Of a DNA stretch of 64,000 nt, positions 60,542 to 64,000 are shown one piece after another. The position numbers were made by a program, and so were the translations under genes. Location of the stretch: contig NZ_QXFM01000117.1 in assembly GCF_003584015.1 (NCBI RefSeq), forward strand, positions 62,001-126,000. Direction: 5' to 3'. Below the pieces are notes generated by a model that searched no databases, had not been told where the DNA came from, and was given only the letters and a program-made list of their open reading frames with translations. The DNA is from Aurantiacibacter xanthus. GTDB taxonomy: Bacteria > Pseudomonadota > Alphaproteobacteria > Sphingomonadales > Sphingomonadaceae. The first letter of the stretch is position 1. Each line of letters opens with the position of its first letter.

Positions 60542-61138
60542 TTATGCTATCGCACCAAACTGCATGCTGACGGGCTCGATCATTGCAAGAAACGCCTCGC
60601 AATCCTCATTCCCGCTCCAACTGGCGCATATGGCTTCTGCAACCTCCTTCGATTGGGCAAACGCCAGGTCGGCCCAAATTCCATCCTTGAGCTTGGCCAG
60701 CCTCTGACCCCGCCAGCCAGATTGCCGGGAGAGATGACGGTCTACCATGTGCGCATGCGCGGAACGCAAGTCCTCTTCGGAAATGCCCGGCTTCAGGCGA
60801 AACAGGCCAAGTTCAATGCCATCGCCTGGCTGCATGAACGGCAGGCCCCCGACTTCCAGCGTAAAATGCCCCATGCCGTTGAACGTGTCGATCGAGCGAC
60901 GAAATGGCGCAAATTCCTCCGCTGTGCCGACCTGTTTCCCTGCATCATGGGCAGCTTCCAGGCTGGTCCACCCGACCACATCTGCGCGGTCGGTCGCGTT
61001 TGTACTACCGCTCAGCGGCAACCAACCGGCGAAACCCGGCAATTTCGCAGCCATGCCGGCCGCAAGCTGGCGCTGGCGATCCGCTTCTACGGGTTCGATG
61101 GATGTGTAGGTGGCAATTTCAAGGCAGGGTTTTGACAT
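60542..61138 (-). CDS. Dimeric alpha/beta-barrel (ABM-like) protein of unknown function
   Basis: A 198-aa protein. Two halves (about 5-95 and 100-195) each look like a ferredoxin-like antibiotic-biosynthesis-monooxygenase/stress-response barrel unit (EIATYTSIEP... GFAGWLPL... VVGWTSLEAAHDAG; then FTLEVGG... ELGLFRLKPGIS... GWRGQRLAKL). The ATG at 61138 has an AAAGGA site. It is divergent from a YafY-type regulator with a perfect palindrome between them, so it is probably that regulator's target. No enzyme activity can be named. Confidence 0.7.
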   Translation of the reverse strand: MSKPCLEIATYTSIEPVEADRQRQLAAGMAAKLPGFAGWLPLSGSTNATDRADVVGWTSLEAAHDAGKQVGTAEEFAPFRRSIDTFNGMGHFTLEVGGLPFMQPGDGIELGLFRLKPGISEEDLRSAHAHMVDRHLSRQSGWRGQRLAKLKDGIWADLAFAQSKEVAEAICASWSGNEDCEAFLAMIEPVSMQFGAIA

Positions 61139-61176
61139 AGCGAACGTCCTTTCTGGATGCCGCTGAATATCGCCTG

Positions 61177-61199
61177 CCCCTGACATTTTTTGTCAGGGG
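61177..61199. promoter_or_regulatory. Perfect 9-5-9 operator for the YafY-type regulator
   Basis: CCCCTGACA and its complement TGTCAGGGG around TTTTT, centred between the divergent ABM-like and YafY-type genes and 17 bp upstream of the latter's ATG. TGACA/TGTCA arms are common for regulators of this family. Confidence 0.6.
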
Positions 61200-61216
61200 T
61201 ATGATATGACGTCGCC

Positions 61217-61894
61217 ATGAAATCACTTCGTCTCTTTTCTCTCCTGGATGAACTGCGCGCGGCAAAGCATCCTGTCTCATCCGCAGTTCTTGCCGAGCGG
61301 TTGGGCGTGTCGGTTCGAACCATCTACCGTGACATCGCGAGCTTGCAGTCCATAGGCGCTCCTATCCGTGGCGAATCCGGCCTTGGTTTCCAGCTGGAGG
61401 CGGGCTACTTCCTGCCCCCGCTGCACTTTACAGCCGACGAGCTTGAGGCCGTCATGCTGGGGATGCGTTTGCTCAGTGCCCGAAATGCCGGGGCCCTCCA
61501 CGATGCGGCGTCACGCGCGCAAGGCAAGCTTGGAGCAACACTGGGAGATGCCGGGCGTGAGTTGCTGAGGCACATGCCCATGATGGCAGTGCGGCGTGAT
61601 AACGACACGGACAAACGCGCTGAAGAATGGGAAAAGCTGATCAGGCTGGCCATCAGGGAGCGCCGCATCCTGGACATTGCCTACAACAGTTTGAACCAGA
61701 CGCGTACACGCAGACGGATCCACCCTGTGGGCATGACGATCTTCGATGACGCCTGGCTACTGACAGCCTGGTGTGAAGTTGCTGAAGACTTCCGGAATTT
61801 CAGACTCGACAGGATCGACGCCGCTGAGGACACCGGGGAACATTTTCGGCCAATGAAAAGCCGGAGTTTTAAGGCCTATGTCGCGAGCCTTTGA
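61217..61894 (+). CDS. YafY-family transcriptional regulator (HTH_11 and WYL domains)
   Basis: A 225-aa regulator: DeoR-like HTH in residues 5-60 (SSAVLAERLGVSVRTIYRDIASLQSIGAPI), helical linker, and a WYL ligand-binding domain (about 135-215; RILDIAYNSLNQTRTRRRIHPVGMTIFDDAWLLTAWCE in summary). It is divergent from the ABM-like gene and probably autoregulated through the palindrome at 61177-61199. Confidence 0.88.
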   Translation: MKSLRLFSLLDELRAAKHPVSSAVLAERLGVSVRTIYRDIASLQSIGAPIRGESGLGFQLEAGYFLPPLHFTADELEAVMLGMRLLSARNAGALHDAASRAQGKLGATLGDAGRELLRHMPMMAVRRDNDTDKRAEEWEKLIRLAIRERRILDIAYNSLNQTRTRRRIHPVGMTIFDDAWLLTAWCEVAEDFRNFRLDRIDAAEDTGEHFRPMKSRSFKAYVASL

Positions 61895-61960
61895 CGCACT
61901 GTGCCTGCTCGGCCGGCTGACGTGTGACCATCGTAAGCTATCGGACCGCGCTATTGACGT

Positions 61961-62295
61961 CTATTTCGACTGATCGAAGGGATGTCGTGAATGAAAGCCC
62001 GCGGCAAAGCGGTTCCAGGCAGTTATCGTTGTGATGACGAGGGTACGTTCTACCCGTTCACACTCGTCGAAGGCACGCCGCCAATGTTTCGTAATCGGAA
62101 TTCGGGGCGCCGGTCGTCGCGAACCATGTAAGCGGCTCGGCCCATGCAAGTGCAGCCCGCTCCTGTGCATCGAAAGCCGGACTCTCCCGCCACGCAGACA
62201 AAACATCCAGCTTCTGCTGCGAGATTCCGACCGCTCGCGCCTTCCAAATCCATCATGGCCTGCATAGCCTTGGGCGCCGCGCGACAATAATCCAT
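61961..62295 (-). pseudogene. Decayed AhpD/carboxymuconolactone decarboxylase-family gene
   Basis: The start MDYCRAAPKAMQAMMDLEGA at 62295 and the end ERTLVITTITAWNRFAAGFHSRHP (reading to the stop at 61961) match opposite ends of AhpD-like peroxidase-associated proteins, with LDVLSAWRESPAFDAQERAALAW in between. The parts lie in different frames, and the segment with the CxxC active site is missing between the first two. At least one deletion and two frame changes are needed, so the gene is inactive. Confidence 0.6.
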
Positions 62296-62473
62296 CCTGC
62301 CGGACAAGATTTGCACTCCACATCAGGCTCTTACGAGCCGTGTTAGCATGCGGAAACTGTCCACTAAAGGCTGACACTCCTGCCTTGCTGTACCAGACCA
62401 AACGACGGCCCGGTAGGATGGGCAGATCCTGGATATCGCTTGATCGAGCCGATTGCCAACACGCCAAAGAGCA

Positions 62474-63352
62474 TCAGTGGCTCATCCGCGTGCCAAGGAA
62501 ATCGATCAACACGCGTGCCGCCGTCGGCAGATGGTGCCGCGAAACGTATAGGGCGTGAATGCCCATGCTCTCGGGTTGCCATTCCTCCAGCACCCTTCGC
62601 AACCGACCCTCAGCAACATCGGCTTCGGCCGAGAAGCGCGGTAGCATGGCAATGCCCATTGCCGAGATCGCGGCGCGGCGAAGCGTGAGAGCGTCATTGG
62701 TCTGGAAGCTGCCGCTGACCTGTATCACGGACCTGGTTCGGCCATTCCCCAGCACCCATTCGCCCCCACCCAGATTGGCATAGGTCAGGCATTGGTGGCC
62801 CTTGAGGTCGTCGACATCGCCGGGCTGACCATGCGCCGTCAGGTAGGTGGGCGCGGCGTAAAGCCCGGATGGGCATGATCCCAGGCGTTTGGCTATCAGA
62901 GAGGGGTCGAGGCTGTTGGCGATCCTGATGGCGACATCGATGCGGTCCTGTACGAGGTCGACAGGGCGGTCGGAGATCAGAAGATCAATCTTGATATGCT
63001 GATACGCCTTGGCGAAATCCGCCAGCAGCGGGATGAGCAAAGCCTCCGCGAGAATGCTCGGAGCCGTCACCCGTAACCGGCCTCTCGGCGTGGCGGCATC
63101 CGCCGCAACGTCGCTGACGGCGTCAGCTATTCGCACCATGTCCTTGCACAGCTCGAGGACGCGCTCACCCGCCGAGGTCAGGCTGAGCCGGCGGGTCGTG
63201 CGGTGCAGGAGCCGGGTGCCTGACCAATCCTCGATCGAAGCGATGTAACGCGACGCCATGGCCCGCGACATGTCCAGCGCCTCGGCCGCCGCCGTTGCGC
63301 TTCCCCGCTCCACAGTTTCGATCAACACCTTCGCTGCCGTAATCCGGTCCAT
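62474..63352 (-). CDS. LysR-family transcriptional regulator
   Basis: A 292-aa LysR regulator with MDRITAAKVLIETVERGSATAAAEALDMSRAMASRYIASIED as its HTH segment in residues 1-42 and an effector domain in the rest. I chose the ATG at 63352; the frame is open to 63973 but that stretch is antisense to the DsbA-family gene. It is divergent from that gene across an AT-rich 99-bp gap and probably regulates it. Confidence 0.87.
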   Translation of the reverse strand: MDRITAAKVLIETVERGSATAAAEALDMSRAMASRYIASIEDWSGTRLLHRTTRRLSLTSAGERVLELCKDMVRIADAVSDVAADAATPRGRLRVTAPSILAEALLIPLLADFAKAYQHIKIDLLISDRPVDLVQDRIDVAIRIANSLDPSLIAKRLGSCPSGLYAAPTYLTAHGQPGDVDDLKGHQCLTYANLGGGEWVLGNGRTRSVIQVSGSFQTNDALTLRRAAISAMGIAMLPRFSAEADVAEGRLRRVLEEWQPESMGIHALYVSRHHLPTAARVLIDFLGTRMSH

Positions 63353-63451
63353 CTCAATTCGCTCGAATGATGCAACATTGTGTCGATCATTGTTATATTT
63401 ATCTGCGAGATACGCAACAATATATATGTCCTCAGCAGTAAGGACATCGTT

Positions 63452-64000
63452 ATGACCCAGACCATAGAACTCCAGTACTTCTTCGACCCCCTGTGCGGCT
63501 GGTGCTATGCAAGCGCCCCCGCGCTCGAAGGCCTCGCCAACAGGTTTCCGGCGCAGCTGCGCATGATGCCCTCGGGCCTCTTCTTCGGCACCCGGCCGGT
63601 CTCTTCGATAGCCGACCATGCCTGGCACAACGACCAGCGCATCCAGTCGCTCACCGGCCAGCGGTTTTCCGAGGACTATCACCAGAACGTCCTCCTCGCT
63701 CCCGATGGCGTGTTTACCTCTGCGCCGGCCACACTCGCCTTGCAGCTCCTCGGCGAAATCGATGCGAAGCTTGAGCCGGCATTCCTCCATGCCGCGCAGA
63801 TTGCCCGCTATGTCGACGGGCGCGAAACATCGGGCGAAGAGGAAGTGGCCAGAGTGGCCGTGGCGGTCGCTGGCGAACACGGCTTCGACCTGACCGTTGA
63901 GGAGGTCATCGACCGGCTTCGGAACGATACCGCGCTGCGCGAACGCACGCTTGAGCGCATGGAAGCCTCGCAAACCCGTATGGATGAACTCGGCATTCGC
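63452..64000 (+). CDS. DsbA-family thioredoxin-fold oxidoreductase (cut by window end)
   Basis: The first 183 residues of a DsbA/FrnE-like cytoplasmic protein: beta-strand IELQYFFDPLC followed by the redox motif CGWC (residues 15-18) and the helical insert with GLFFGTRPVSS. The AGGA site lies 9 bp before the ATG. The frame continues beyond the window. Such proteins act as thiol oxidoreductases or, when the second Cys is lost, isomerases; here both Cys are present. Confidence 0.85.
   Translation, partial: MTQTIELQYFFDPLCGWCYASAPALEGLANRFPAQLRMMPSGLFFGTRPVSSIADHAWHNDQRIQSLTGQRFSEDYHQNVLLAPDGVFTSAPATLALQLLGEIDAKLEPAFLHAAQIARYVDGRETSGEEEVARVAVAVAGEHGFDLTVEEVIDRLRNDTALRERTLERMEASQTRMDELGIR

Noticed and set aside
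60503-60560. GGGGGCCGGATTCGACGTTGG resembles the start of a tmRNA
   Set aside because: Only the short GGATTCGACG motif fits; no tag-peptide frame, no pairing 3' end and no CCA follow, and the ABM-like gene ends at 60542.
1-64000. Mobile elements, CRISPR arrays, tRNA or rRNA genes
   Set aside because: No transposase, integrase, regular repeat-spacer array or recognisable structural RNA was found by reading both strands; a dedicated tRNA search was not possible.

Overview
The window looks like a chromosomal or megaplasmid segment of a sphingomonad (Sphingomonadales, Alphaproteobacteria). It is GC-rich, carries four large TonB-dependent receptors whose N-termini are typical of sphingomonads, and is dense with aromatic-compound genes of the lig/fer/des type. 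This assignment comes from gene content only. No rRNA, tRNA, CRISPR array, insertion sequence or phage gene was seen.

Layout. 1-6.1 kb: an amine-oxidation cluster (permease end, aldehyde dehydrogenase, FAD amine oxidase, Rid protein, ornithine-cyclodeaminase-like subunit, AraC regulator). 6.1-12.7 kb: two paralogous four-helix membrane proteins, a haem-binding lipoprotein, a TonB receptor with a PepSY membrane protein, and a SnoaL-like protein. 12.8-17.7 kb: a gentisate-type cupin dioxygenase, an FAH-family hydrolase, a nitrilase, maleate isomerase and an odd SDR, which together suggest direct hydrolysis of a ring-cleavage product to maleate and then fumarate. 17.7-30.8 kb: a long run of minus-strand genes (MFS, azoreductase, class III PLP enzyme of the phospho-lyase type, TonB receptor, small-molecule kinase, SDR, two flavin-dependent oxygenases around an amidase, TetR). 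31-40.8 kb: LysR, a MalY/PatB-type PLP enzyme, a LigE-like glutathione transferase, a sulfurtransferase, two MFS carriers and a TonB receptor. 40.9-56.8 kb: a hydroxycinnamate island with a five-gene operon (two acyl-CoA dehydrogenases, MarR, feruloyl-CoA hydratase/lyase, NDP-forming CoA ligase), a divergent TonB receptor, an aldehyde dehydrogenase, MarR, a Rieske oxygenase, and LigJ-, LigK/RraA- and LigB-like genes. 57-64 kb: MFS, LysR, DNA glycosylase, stress-type proteins, two decayed genes, and a DsbA-family gene cut by the window end.

How the genes may work together. In the 40.9-56.8 kb island, a side-chain-saturated or unsaturated phenylpropanoid would be taken up, activated to a CoA thioester, desaturated, cleaved to an aromatic aldehyde, oxidised, O-demethylated or hydroxylated, ring-cleaved and split by hydratase and aldolase into central metabolites. 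In the 19.8-30.8 kb block, amidase, kinase and phospho-lyase would release an amino alcohol from an amide and deaminate it.

The most notable signal is an identical 15-bp inverted repeat, GTTATCAACGATAAC, upstream of the TonB receptor at 23.7 kb and of the oxygenase operon at 29.9 kb. In the second case a one-mismatch copy lies exactly 21 bp away. It resembles the tetracycline operator, and the adjacent TetR-family gene resembles the tetracycline repressor itself. A weaker copy, also a 21-bp-phased pair, lies between the hydroxycinnamate operon and its TonB receptor at 46.9 kb. This suggests a small local regulon linking uptake and catabolism that I do not recognise from described systems.
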